Source: Argyresthia goedartella (lineage: Eukaryota; Arthropoda; Insecta; Lepidoptera; Argyresthiidae). From it: 64,000 nucleotides of DNA. The notes below the pieces were generated by a model, which saw only the letters and a program-made list of their open reading frames with translations, was not told the DNA's origin and did no database searches. The position numbers were made by a program, and so were the translations under genes. How positions within the stretch are numbered: position 1 is the stretch's first letter; every line of letters begins with the position of its first letter. Positions 23,837 to 34,985 of this stretch are shown piece by piece. The DNA is taken from positions 3,410,001-3,474,000 of the forward strand of contig OX463829.1 in assembly GCA_949825045.1 (NCBI GenBank). Direction: 5' to 3'.

Positions 23837-24470
23837 TTTTTTTTTTTTATTAAACCAAAACAAACGGTCACACAAAAAATTATAATAAATCAATACAGAG
23901 TTTTCTTATAACTGACTCCAACTTACAACTTTGAATTTAGATTTTGTGTCGTATCATTTAAACCTTAACTTTTGTAAAACAAAACAGATTCTAATTATAA
24001 ATATAAGTATACTTTACAAATGAGCCAGAGGATCATCTCAACCCGGTGACTCAAGAATATTATTTTTAAATGAGTTTAACGAACTACAGAAAATATCTGT
24101 GTCACTTAACTTGTCATTATAAAGTTTACATGTGCGCCTAATAAAACTATTCAGTCCATACAAAGTGTTGTTATATAGTAAAAAGAAAAGCTCTTTCTTG
24201 CGTGATCCCTTACGAGGAATTTCAAAGCTTATTTAACCCAAAAGTGATGAGGAGTTAATAATTTATTCAGAATTTTAAAAAGAAAAACAAGATCGATAAT
24301 AACACGTCTGCACTGCAGAGATGTAATATTGTGTCGTTCAGCCGCAGCAGCATAGCTTGAAAAATTATTATTTGTACGGTAATCAAGATTTTTTTAAAAC
24401 TTGTTTTGTATTACTTCGATTCTATTTATATGTACATTGTGAAATGGCCCTTAGCTACAAATAATTATAT
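23837..24470 (-). pseudogene. 3' end of a LINE (RT C-terminal domain), minus strand
   Basis: Read on the minus strand from about 24320 the sequence gives QCRRVIIDLVFLFKILNKLL, then after one stop KFLVRDHARKSF and YGLNSFIRRTCKLYND, which fits the C-terminal region of non-LTR ORF2 proteins. A 12-base T run at 23837-23848 is the likely poly(A) tail. Only the 3' end is left. Confidence 0.6.
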
Positions 24471-24476
24471 ACATAG

Positions 24477-24790
24477 TTAACCAAAAAACACAAAAATGGT
24501 TTTCACCCCTAGTCGTAGACAGACGGCCAGCGACAGGGTGGTCCTTTCCAGAAACGTGCCGAGCTGTCTGGAGGGGATGGCATGTAGCCAGTGCCCTGAC
24601 TCTCGCTCCCTGGGCTCTCTGGCTCCGAGGCTCTCACGCTTTTGGAGGCAGAGCGGCTCATCCCACAACCTTTAGGATTTTGTGTTTAATGGGGAATTTT
24701 GAGCCAGACAGGCTTGTGTCCAAGCGCCCCTGGCATCAGCTAGGCACGTAACATCAACATCACCAAGTGATGGGTTAATTATTTTACCGA
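24477..24790. other. GC-rich unassigned block
   Basis: Markedly GC-richer than both flanks (ctctggctccgaggctctc, gacgtgacc-like motifs). It contains an open minus-strand frame of 63 codons with no recognisable domain. It reads like the 5' part of an old retroelement, but I cannot assign a family. Confidence 0.35.
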
Positions 24791-24835
24791 AGAGGTCACG
24801 TGTACCATAGGCCGAGGATAGGAATCTGTGATTAA

Positions 24836-27800
24836 ATTCAAATAACGAAAAGACATTGTTGAACTGGCGATTGAAAGATGTATTAAATTATCTTGTGTTG
24901 AGCTGGACAGACATGTTATAGTATGTGTAAATAGGCCAACCAATTCTCAGAACGGTTCTACTTTTGAATAAGTAATGGAGGATGTTCTAAAATTAGTTAC
25001 ATTTTAAGAGATGATTCATTAAGCAATAATCTATTAGGGCTTTTAAATAATTAAATCTAAATAACATATTTTTCGAACCTACACGAGTTACGTAAACCAC
25101 GTCTTGAAACTGTATTGTAGTGATTGTGAACCTAAAGAAAAAAGTATTATTAACTCGCTTCAATCAGATCATAGAGGTCAAAGTGTAAAATTTTCTTTCA
25201 TTAATCATATTCAGAAAATAAAAATAGAAACGAGACCCATCACTACTAAACGGTTTCAAAAGTACCAAAATGTTCTACTTGATAAATTGCCTGTTCACGT
25301 TTTGAACGATCCGAATAATTTATATCAAGACTTATTTTCTTTGGTAAGCGAAGAAATCGAGTTTATATTCAAAATTGATACGAAATAAATTAATACTAGA
25401 TTTAAGTTCAGTGATTGGGCGACAACAGGTTTGCGGATTAGCAGAGATAGACTTTTTGAACTTTATGAATAAAGAAACGTGACAAATACTGACATGTTTA
25501 AAGTGTATCTCAAAGTTTACTCCAAAACTTTCAAGAGAGTGTGTCTTAAAGCCAAAGTAAATTTCATAAGTAGTAAAATTTAATCTGCCGACGATAAAAT
25601 AAAAACCATATGGAAAGTTATAAATGGCGAAATAGGTAGTACAAAGCCACGTGAGTATAACTTTTCTCTTAACTTAATCGCGGTATTATTAGTCCAAAGT
25701 CAGACGTAACTCAGAAATTCAAGACCTTTTTTACTAATATACCCTTGAAAACTACTGAACCACTTAAATCTTCACCATCCCTTTCAGCTACATTGCTTAA
25801 GGAAAACGTAGACCGACTGTGGCCTGCGGAACTGAATTCAAGTTTAGTCATGTCAGTCCCCAATATATAATATTTTGTGGGGAAATTGTACCGATGTAAA
25901 TGACATTTTCATTTTGCCGAAGAAATGTTTAAGAATACTGGTAAATATTGACCAAACGATGTCTTGTAAACCATTTTTTGAGAAACATGAAATATTAACC
26001 CTTACATCTATCTACATTTTTGAAACCTGCAAATTTGTCAGAAAACATCCCAACCTGTACTCCCCAATACATACTATAAAACGAAATGACCGAAACCTAC
26101 ATACATTAAAAGTACCATTCTCTAAACTAAAATTAATATCCTCTGGGCCGCATTCCATGGTAATAAAAATATACAACCACATACCAAATAGTATAAAAAA
26201 TATAGATAAAGCTACGCTATTTAACAAACATTTAAAAAATTTCCTAATACACAAAAGCTACTACAATATAAAAGAATTTTTTGACGATAAGATGACATAA
26301 TGACAAATCGACAAGACAATAATAATAATATTTAGGAGCATGCCGTAATATAATTTAACATTGATTTAGTTTGATTTAATTTAATTTAAATATAAGGGAC
26401 TTGTTATAAACTGTTATAGATAAATGTAGATGTTACTTTTTAATTTTGAATTCTATTGTCGTTGGAATATAAATATTTATTAAAGTTCAAGTTAACATGA
26501 ACATTTTAAATGTAATAGAAATAAGTAATTAATTATGTAATATTAAGTAAAACCTGTATCTCTCAAAATTGCAACGCCTCTACGAGGCGTCACATGTATA
26601 CCTGTATCCTGCCTGTACCACCTTTTTTAATGTAATGTGACAGCAATAAATGATTTGAATTTGAATTTGAATTATAATGAAGACTTTTAAAGACATTAAA
26701 GTTAAGAGCACTCAAGGTATATGGGGGATGTCAGTCAAAGTGTCAGTGTCAAAGTCAGCTCATAGATTTAGCACCATATTTAGCTTACATATTTAATGAA
26801 TGTGTTGATCACGGTACCTTTCCCGATTTAATGAAAAATAGCTAAGTAGTTCCTCTTAATAAAGCTGGCGACAAAAAAGATCCCGGTAATTAAAGGCCTG
26901 TATCAGTTTTACCGGTATTTAGTAAAGTGTTTGAAAAGATCATGCTCAATCAAATGCTTTTCCATTTTAATCACAATAATATATTACATAACCAGCAATT
27001 TGGCTTTACAAAAGGACTTTGTACCACAGATGCTGGTGTTGAACTATTAAAACATATTTTTAGTATATAGGAAGAATCAAAAGATGCCATTGGTGTCTTC
27101 TATGACCTTTCCAAAGCATTTGATTGCGTAGATCATGAATCTTTACTGTTAAAACTGGAACGCTACGGTATTAAAAATAAAGCTCTAGAACTTTTGAGTT
27201 CTTATTTAGATAAAAAAAATCAGAAGGTTCAGATTAACAGAACCAAATCATTAGGATCTCGCGTGAAAATTGGCGTGCCTCAAGGTTTCATAATGGTCCT
27301 CTCTTATGTTTGGTCTACATTTTTAGGATTTGCCCTGCATGGTTCAGAATTTGTCAAAGATTTGGTTATATGCTGATGATACATCTCTTATATTTAAAGT
27401 AGATAGACATGTTCATATTGATTCACATAGTTCTGTAACTAGGACGAAGTAAATAACCCTCTTGGACAACATTATAATTAGATTATTGTTAACAATCTAG
27501 TGCTTAATGCGAAAAAAACTAAATGTATAAAATTCACTTTGCCACTTTGTTAATTCGTTAAAAAACGAGGTTATATTAAATAATGATAAGTTAGAGTTTA
27601 CTGATAGTACAGTTTTCCTGGATAACACTAAAAACTACAATGGAGCCCTTATCAGGAAAACTAAGTTCGGCTGCATGTGCTGTGAGACAAATCAGACAGA
27701 TGACAGATGTATTTCCACACCATTAGGTCCTATGGAATTTTGCTGTGGAGCCGAGCTGCTGATATTGACTCAATTTTTGTTCTAAAAAAAAGGTCTATTA

Positions 27801-28160
27801 GAGCAAATTATTACCTACGCAGTCGTGACTCCCTGAGGGAACTGTTCAAATAAATTAGCATTATGACTGTACCGTGTCAATATATTTGGGATAATATAGT
27901 GTACGTTAGGAAGAACATAATCAGCTTCACTAAAAATGTTGACAGACACAGGCGATATAATATAGAAAGCGGAAATAAAATTAACCAACCTTACTATAGA
28001 CTAGCTAAAGTTAAAACTTCATTTGTGGGTCTATGTATACAATACTGTAACAAAATACCAGAAGAGATATTATATGTGTTAGAAATGAAATTTAACGGCA
28101 TTGTTAAAAAACATTATATTATACAGCATATTATAGGTTAGATGATTACATTAATGACAA
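24836..28160 (+). pseudogene. Degenerate CR1-like LINE with a second LINE nested inside
   Basis: ORF2 remnants in order: endonuclease pieces at about 24847-24965 and 25104-25388 (SLQSDHRGQS), linker to about 25865, then after the nested insertion RT pieces from 26673: SVLPVFSKVFEKIMLNQML, QFGFTKGLCTTDAG, DLSKAFDCVDHE, KIGVPQG and the C-terminal domain at 27863-28141. Many stops and shifts occur (for example at 25386, 26842, 27068 and 27377). The catalytic box region near 27370 is out of frame. The 3' UTR seems missing. Confidence 0.82.
25872..26672 (+). mobile_element. Nested 3'-end LINE insertion with 6-bp target duplication
   Basis: Flanked by tataat at 25866-25871 and 26673-26678. Removing it rejoins the host LINE reading frame across FSHVSPQYI and MKTFKDIKVK. 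The insert holds only the C-terminal 141 codons of an ORF2 (25875-26300, ending FFDDKMT), a 3' UTR with a short inverted motif cgcctctacgaggcg, and a ttgaatttgaattt tail. This is a strongly 5'-truncated CR1-type copy. Confidence 0.85.
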
Positions 28161-28635
28161 AGAGGTATGGTGCTCCATTTTATACCGCAACTCAAGAACC
28201 ACGCATACGATTGTAACACAAGACCTATTTTTGAAAAAAATAAGCCGTTTCGCCGCTTTTTTTGATCAGATACAATGAGATAATTTTTATTTTTGTTATG
28301 ATTATGCTACTTTAGAACTGGCATTGAACTATGTATGAAAAGTTCTAAAATAAAATGAAAGTTATAAATGTATACTTATGTTTAAAAGCTTTATATATAT
28401 TAAATTTTAAAGCATTATTTTTTGAAACGGAAGGTTTAGCAAAAAATGCTCAAATCAGTCTCGTGGCCGATTTTGATAAATCAAACTGCTGCAAAGATTG
28501 TTATAATAATTATTTTCCCAGTCGGGAATAAAAAAACTTCTAATAGTGTTGCTAAAGGTGCAAGTCTCATCAACTCGTTCTAAAGACTATCTGCCAAATA
28601 AAGTCTCAAAAGATGTTATAGACAAAATACAGGAA
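28161..28635. other. Unassigned AT-rich spacer
   Basis: No gene or repeat recognised between the LINE remnant and the foldback element. Confidence 0.4.
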
Positions 28636-28832
28636 CTTCACCAAAATCCAATTTATGTATCGCTAATTCTGTCGCTTACCATACAAACCTATCGCAAACT
28701 GGCAACGCTAGAATCCCGTAGTACCAGCTTTCTCGTACGCTTTGTACCACGATAGTTGGCAATACCAATTTTGCGATGGATTTGTTTGGTGAGCGACCGA
28801 GTCAGCGATACACAAATTGGATTTTGGTGAAG
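28636..28832. repeat. Foldback inverted repeat (about 78-bp arms)
   Basis: The left arm (28636-28711) starts cttcaccaaaatccaattt and the right arm (28753-28832) ends with its complement aaattggattttggtgaag. The arms pair over most of their length with scattered mismatches around a loop of about 40 bases. MITE-like or hairpin-RNA-like; no coding capacity. Confidence 0.7.
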
Positions 28833-29317
28833 CTACTCTATTGTGTCAATGACCTCTATTGCCACGATATTTGGTAGATTGCTCTCGCTCACATCACGCG
28901 ATACATCGTCGCAGTAACGGTAGACTTCAAACTTGCATTCTCCCAGAATTTGATAAGAATCAAATTCTGGCAGTATAATTTCATATAGCAACACAGTGGA
29001 AAATATAATTTTATTAAGATTAATGAATTCTTTTTAATTTGCAAACTAGAATAGAAGCCAATTCTAAAACTGAGCAGCATAAAAACTGTTTATTCAGCCT
29101 GTTCCGATATTTGTGTTATTAATTATAAAATTGCTTTATGTCTGATAATGATTGTTTTTCGCCTTTTCTTGTCAATAATGAAGAAATAATATTTAATCTA
29201 TATGAAGCACGTGAATGGTGTGCGGGTGGTCGTGAAACCTATGGCACGAAGAGAAAACGGAAGGTGGACCAAAGCGGTAACAGATTGGCTACACAGAACT
29301 GCAGATGGCAGTATTTT

Positions 29318-29412
29318 TTACACCTGTCAAAATAAGTGACACCTGTCAAAATAAGTGACACCTGTCAAAATAAGTGACACATGCCAAAAGTAGTGACACC
29401 TGTCAAAAACAT
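29318..29412 (+). repeat. 19-bp tandem repeat, about five units
   Basis: The unit gacacctgtcaaaataagt is repeated, with the fourth unit diverged (gacacatgccaaaagtagt). Each unit contains the inverted pair tgtca and tgaca. Confidence 0.85.
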
Positions 29413-29465
29413 AAAGGTGTTATAGTGAAGATATTCCATAGTCCACCTTGGGTGATAGGGGTTAG

Positions 29466-29650
29466 TACGGAAAATGCACTTCTTACCCTTGTTACTACCG
29501 GTACTGGTAGTACTGGTAGTACCAAGGAGATTATTTTTTGCTTGTAGTACTACTGTCCTGTCTGGTAGCACCACGGGTGATTTTGCATTACCCCTTGTGC
29601 TACTTATCGATTTAACATTAAAAAACCTGAAGTTGTGCCTCTGCCACCTC
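29466..29650 (-). repeat. Left member of an inverted repeat pair flanking piggyBac
   Basis: Its reverse complement is about 75% identical to 32484-32640. Read on the minus strand it encodes STRGNAKSPVVLPDRTVVLQ, and the right member read on the plus strand encodes a closely similar peptide. See the paired entry at 32484. Confidence 0.6.
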
Positions 29651-29699
29651 ACATGGGTTTTTTTTTTTTTTAAGTTCTTTCTTTACGCAACTTTCTTAA

Positions 29700-32211
29700 C
29701 CCAGTTATTACGGATATACCTTTTAGTGTCAGATCATTACGATTTTTTGTAAATAGGGTAGTAATGACCTGAATAATAAATGAAAAATATTTAAAAAAAG
29801 TTTTCAAGTAGGGAAAACCCGGAAAATGGTGTTTGATAAAAGGAACGCTAGTAAAATGTACTACTACTATGAAGCAGGCACTAATAAGGGACACTATAAA
29901 TGATAAAAAAAGAAGTTATACTTTATTTATTACATTGATTTATACTTATGACCGACGACAAAGACTTTATTCAGCACACGGAACGTGATAAGCTTCGAAA
30001 CATGTTTTTGGGTGAAGAGTAACACAACATTTCTTGCAAAAAAATTTTGCATTTTTGTGACAAATCGCACATCGTAATTGCTCATCTCGGTATTTTATAA
30101 TGTGACCAATGTTATCATACCGAGAACTTTCATGGTGACTTTGCGACACTCTGCCAGGTTTGCGAGGCGCGCTCTTGTTGTAAGTTTCCAGAAAAGCAGT
30201 GGCAATGCTCCTTCGGAATTTGAGGTGGTCGTAAGCTCCTCCGTTGATTTTATACAACTGCCAAGCGTTATGAACAGCCATGTCAAGGCAATGAAAAATC
30301 AATGGTATATACCATTTTTTCCCACGGATGGAAGTGCGATACAGACTAATATTTTGGTCTGACCTATCCACACCACCCATGTTTTCGTTATAGGTTTTTA
30401 TCAAAGCTGGCTGATCAATTTGTACATATTTTTTTTCTTTTTGCGAAAATCTTTTAGTTTTTACAGTTGGTTGAACTTTGACTGCATTTGAAGCCACGGT
30501 AACCACACTGTTATCATTCCATTTACACACAACAATTTCTTCAGCTCTGGTCGACTTGTATTTGATAGTGCCACGTTCAGATTTCTGCAACTCCTTATTT
30601 TTTGGCAGAGGGCATTTAGATAGTCTGTTATCTCTAATTGTTCCAGTGCCTTTCAAACCTCTTTCACGCAACTCATCGATGAGTGGAATCGATGTGAAAA
30701 AGTTGTCAAAAAACAAGTGGAATGGAGCTTCTTTGTCAATATGTTCTCGGAGAATATCAGAGTATTGTAAAATTACACTGGCGCCCAAACCTAGCTTCTT
30801 ATAGGTTGAATCATCATCACCAGATTTCCCTTGATAGGGTTGGAACCAAATAATATATCCAAGTCGCGTAGCCCCTACCCATAGTTTATATCCCCATCTG
30901 ATTGGTTTACCACGGATGAACTGCTTACAAGGATGGCCACCATAATAAGGCACCATCGCTTCATCGATGCTGTGGTTTTCTTCATAAGGAGCAAACTCGA
31001 CAAAGTTTTTATTGAGCAAATCGAATAGTGGACGGAGTTTTGCAAATCTATCATTGGCGTCTAAGTTTGTATTGTCACAGCAATGGAGGTGTGACATGAT
31101 AAATGTGAATCTGTCCCGAGATAGGCCGTTATAAACGAGTGGCATCCCACTATCAGTGCTATTTTCCCAGTACATGTACCTTCTTGGTACCACTACATAG
31201 CCACTAAACAACAATATTCCGATAAAGCTCCTCATCTCATGAGCAGTAACATTTCCAACTTTGTTTCTTTGAGAAGCATAAGTATTGGTATATTGCACCA
31301 GCATGTTTATAACACACTCATCGAACATGCATTCAAAAAAGTATATTGGGTTTTCCTTGTGTGGAGCTGATACATATGGATACCAAGTGCTGAATGCGGG
31401 CTGGTTATCACGGGATTGCCAATTATACAATTTTGACTTAGGTACCGTTTCTCTAACCACTGGTCCTTGAGAAGTCGATGGTTCTGGTGAAGAACTAACA
31501 CTTTGAGGTTGTGATCTTGTACTAGGAGCAAGTCGTCTTCGTTTGGATAATTCAGCAAGTGAAACTACGTAATCCTCACTTGCATCAGAGTCTGATGATG
31601 ATTCCGGGTACATTATTTCAGCTGGAGCTATCAGTTGCGAACCAGGTAAGTTGTGAAGAGACACTACGTTTTCATCTCCGGAGTCTTCATCGGTAATTTC
31701 TGCACAATAATTTTCAGGGGGGAAAATAGTGATGGAATCAGGAAAATCTTGTTCTTCATTACGTTCCAGCTCCTCAATAATCTCGTTCAAAGACAATCCT
31801 TTAGTCTGACGACGCCTAAAACAAACAAACAAATGGATATTACTACTGTTTGATAAAAGGAACGGCACTTTATGTACACAAATAACTTGACAAAACTAAG
31901 TATATAACTACATTTTGTTTTACCTATCGGTAAAGCAAGCCAAATCCTACGATATATTTATAAACAAATATGATAACAAACATATTTCAACTACATTACA
32001 TACCTTGACAAATCCATTTTGTAAAATCACAAATTATCAACTCGCTTTGAAAAAATACGTTGCACAGTAATCAACTCAAACCACTTCTGACAGTTTCGTA
32101 CTGAGACTAATAAACTGTAGCACTTCGAATAACATTTTAAAAGTACCCTCATTTTGCTTTAGAATTTTATTTATGAGGTGTTCCTTTTATCAAACAGTAG
32201 TAACATCTGGG
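29700..32211 (-). mobile_element. piggyBac-family DNA transposon, apparently complete
   Basis: Flanked by TTAA at 29696-29699 and 32212-32215, the diagnostic target site. The ends are inverted: cccagttattac at the left and the complement of cccagatgttactac at the right. A 16-bp subterminal inverted repeat gtttgataaaaggaac lies at 29831-29846, with its complement at 32180-32195. A third copy of the same 16-mer lies inside, at 31848-31863, in the transposase intron. The total is 2512 bp with one gene on the minus strand. Confidence 0.9.
29967..32017 (-). CDS. piggyBac transposase, two exons, 620 aa
   Basis: Exon 1 is 32017-32004 (14 nt, MDLS plus two bases of Arg) and exon 2 is 31815-29967; the intron 31816-32003 has GT and TAG ends. 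This start is preferred over the longer open frame from 31868, whose first codons fall in the intron and read across the acceptor. The enzyme cuts and pastes the element into TTAA sites. An acidic, Ser-rich N-terminal region covers about 1-130, followed by the DDE_Tnp_1_7-type core. The catalytic acids are the Asp residues in HSIDEAMVPY, HLFFDNFFTS and MGGVDRSDQN, all present. The C-terminus is a Cys-rich zinc-binding domain (CAICHKNAKFFCKKC, then CF and HVPC). No stop or shift is visible, so the gene may still make active protein. Confidence 0.92.
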
Positions 32212-32483
32212 TTAAAAATATTGCAAGTCCATTTGCCATCCAAAGTACTCTTCAAGGGAATGTGGTCATTTTGGTAAAGTAGATCGTTTAAGTTGTACTG
32301 AGTAAAATTAAATGTAGACATTTTGAGAATTTGAGTAGACATTGTGAAAAAATAGACAACAACAAAACAAAAGTGGTCATTTTGGTAAAATGTAAATTTC
32401 GTGTCTAAGAGTTTAAAGTATGCTTATGTTAGAAAAAGGAAGGCCGTTGATAGGCTCGAATATATTTGTAATATTTGTATGTT

Positions 32484-32640
32484 ATATTGATAAGTAGCAC
32501 CAGGGTTAATGGGAAATCTCTCGTGGTACTACCAGACAGGATAGTAGTACTACAGGCAAGAAATAATCCCCTTGGTATACTACCCGTAGTACCACCGATA
32601 GTACGGGTAGTACTACTAAAGAGGGACAACCTGTCGCCGC
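32484..32640 (+). repeat. Right member of the inverted repeat pair flanking piggyBac
   Basis: Plus-strand reading gives ISSTRVNGKSLVVLPDRIVV and continues for about 30 more similar residues compared with the left member. The peptide is better conserved than expected for non-coding DNA of this divergence. The family is not recognised. Confidence 0.6.
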
Positions 32641-32845
32641 AGCTCTGGAGAGTTATATATAAACAGAAACCATTCAGATTGCTTCTGGCCCCACACTATG
32701 TCGTGGAAACCAGAAACAGTCACAATGTAAATGTCGTGAACATATCGTAGAATTGATCATATCAGAATGCGATTGGCAATTTCGTGACATACGACGATTT
32801 CATGAAATGTCCTGACCAGATCAATTAATGCTCAGCGTTTTTTTT

Positions 32846-34485
32846 AGAATTCAAAATCCAAAACGAGTTTATTTCAATAAGAAACACATGGGCTACACTT
32901 GGAGAATATCAAATCTTAAACTAACACATATATAAGGTTTAGGGAAATATAGAACACAATTTGAATTCCGGCACCTTAATGTTTTAGATGCTGGAGGCGA
33001 AGAGGCGACTAGAAATCTCCAGCTTTATACGTTATTTTTATAGAATTGGAGCAAACACTTTCCCAACCTTTCTTGTCTTCTACATAATCTGATATTTTGT
33101 AGAAAGCCTTTTTACATTAGTGATTTTTAACAACATTTTTAAATTTATTTACAGACAATTCTTGTAACTCAGTTGGGATTTTGTTGTAAAAGCGAATACA
33201 TTACCCTTTAAAAGATACATTAACCTTATGGAGCCTAATAGAAGGTATAGCTAGTTTATTCCTATTTCTAGTGTTGAAATTGTGCCTGTCGCGATGCTTA
33301 GGAAATTTATCAATATTTTTGTGGACGTACCCACATTAGGTTTTCATAAATATACTGACACGGCACTGTCATAATGTTAATTTCCTTAAATTTACAACGC
33401 AGTGACACTCTGGGACCCACATTGTAGATTGCACGAACAGCCCTCTTTTTCAGCACAAATATTATGTTAATGTCTGCAGCGTTCCTCCACAGCAGTATGC
33501 CGTAAGACAAACTGCTGTGGGGGATTGTCTTAGAAAAAAGGGCGATCAGGGCGATATATCAATTAGATGCTAGAGAATCATTAAGAGAAAAATTCAAATA
33601 AATTAATATACTTACGGTTACCTGTCAATATATATACGAGAATATCATGCATGTAAGAAAAAACATAGCTTTATTTAAAATTGTAGGTGATAGCCATATA
33701 ATTAACACTAGAAATAGAAATAGGTTAGCACTACCATTATTTAGACTAAGTAAAGTAGGCACATCATTCATGGGACACTGTATTTGCTTCTACAATAAAA
33801 TACCACAGGAATCATTGATCCTTCCTGAAAAGAGGTTCAAAAGCTATGTTAAAAATGAGCTAATAAGAAAGTCCTATTATAGTATTAAGGAATACTTAGA
33901 TGACAAAACTGCATGGTCCATACCATCTCAGCGCACAGAAATTCGACGAGGGGCGATGGATCAAGTCTATCACTCGCCGGCGAATTTCCTTAGACAGAAA
34001 CCAGTTTCTGTTGTAGTCACTTTTTAAAAAAATTGGGGAGTTTCTAGCCGTTTCTTCTTAACCCCGAGGACTACCTTCCGAAACGGTGTAGTCTTTTTTT
34101 ATATAAAAAAGAAATTACTTGTAGTTATAAGTAAGTATAATTTTGACGTTGAATAACATAATTTATTTATTTATATTCAATAAAAAAAAATACTCTGACT
34201 CTGACTCATAATGCTATGGAAGTAGCTGAAGTAAGTCTAGCTGTTTCCACGTCCGTAAAAAGACGGATTTTTTTGACTGCATAAACTGCGGAACTGAGTT
34301 TTTTTGACAGCTTATCTATGTGTGGGCCCCATTGAAGCTTATTATCTAAGGTAATTCCTAGGGATACCATGCTATCTACAGTTTCTAAATTTTCACCTTT
34401 AACGTTAACACTAGCCGAGACTTGTTTAACATTGGGGAGTATGTTTATATGAGTAACATTGATGATATGAACAGCAAAATGCATG
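32846..34485 (-). pseudogene. CR1-like LINE 3' fragment, minus strand, interrupted
   Basis: Starting at 34484 the minus strand encodes VSLGITLDNKLQWGPHIDKL and VYAVKKIRLFTDVETARL; a frame slip then gives YFSYFHS near 34215. After the nested insert it resumes at 33510 with SYGILLWRNAADI, KKRAVRAIYNVGPRVSLR and INIMTVPCQYIYEN. The 3' UTR runs to about 32846 with an AATAAA-like signal. No catalytic domain is left. Confidence 0.78.
33511..34205 (+). mobile_element. Nested LINE 3' fragment in opposite orientation
   Basis: Plus-strand frame: KRAIRAIYQLDARESLREKF at about 33535, then the C-terminal domain at 33647-34027 (KNIALFK, RNRNRLALPLFRLSKVGTSF, KSYYSIKEYLDDKTAW). The 3' UTR ends in actctgactctgactc, a short-repeat tail. 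It sits between two codons of the minus-strand host LINE; only a 3-bp overlap (gac) is visible as a target duplication. Confidence 0.75.
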
Positions 34486-34618
34486 ACAATTTCATGAAGT
34501 GGTTCACGTTAGTGATCATATCGTTGTTGATCCTCACGATGGAGGCGGTGGCCGGTGATTGTAATTCATGAAATGGCCAACTATGGTTGAATTGTGACAT
34601 TCATTGAATGAAGACATC

Positions 34619-34712
34619 TTTTAGGGCAAAAACACTGAGGTAGCTTAGGTGAAGACTGAATGGGGCGAGAAAAGCGAAGCCGCCGAATAGTCTTCTTGTT
34701 AGTCCGACGTTT
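34619..34712 (+). repeat. R1 dispersed repeat, short copy
   Basis: Holds agggcaaaaacactgaggta, gcttaggtgaagac and aaagcgaagccgccgaatag; about 80% similar to the copies at 1725 and 48265. Confidence 0.6.
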
Positions 34713-34972
34713 AAATCACAAAAAATATTAGGCAGTACCGAATAAAATGCTTTTAAAAAGACATGTTTCATCAAATTCAACCCTTTCTGACCATTTTTTG
34801 GAATGATCGACCAGATCATGAAGTTTTTGGCTATTTCAAGAAACGATAATTGAACGATTTGGCCACGACAGATACCCTACGATACGGTCAAACGTGCATG
34901 GCCATATCGTCAAACATTGATGTTTAAAGTCAGTTTGATTTGACTATTTCTACTAATTTCTATTTCTACTAT

Positions 34973-34985
34973 GGGGGGGGGGGGG
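34973..34985 (+). repeat. Homopolymer of 13 G
   Basis: Thirteen consecutive G bases immediately before the gypsy pol remnant. Rare in this AT-rich sequence, and a place where assembly length may be wrong. Confidence 0.8.

Noticed and set aside
29318..29412. CRISPR array
   Set aside because: Units are directly adjacent with no spacers, and the window is clearly eukaryotic.
31816..31868. piggyBac transposase starting at 31868
   Set aside because: The first residues read through a probable intron acceptor and lack family features; the spliced start fits better.
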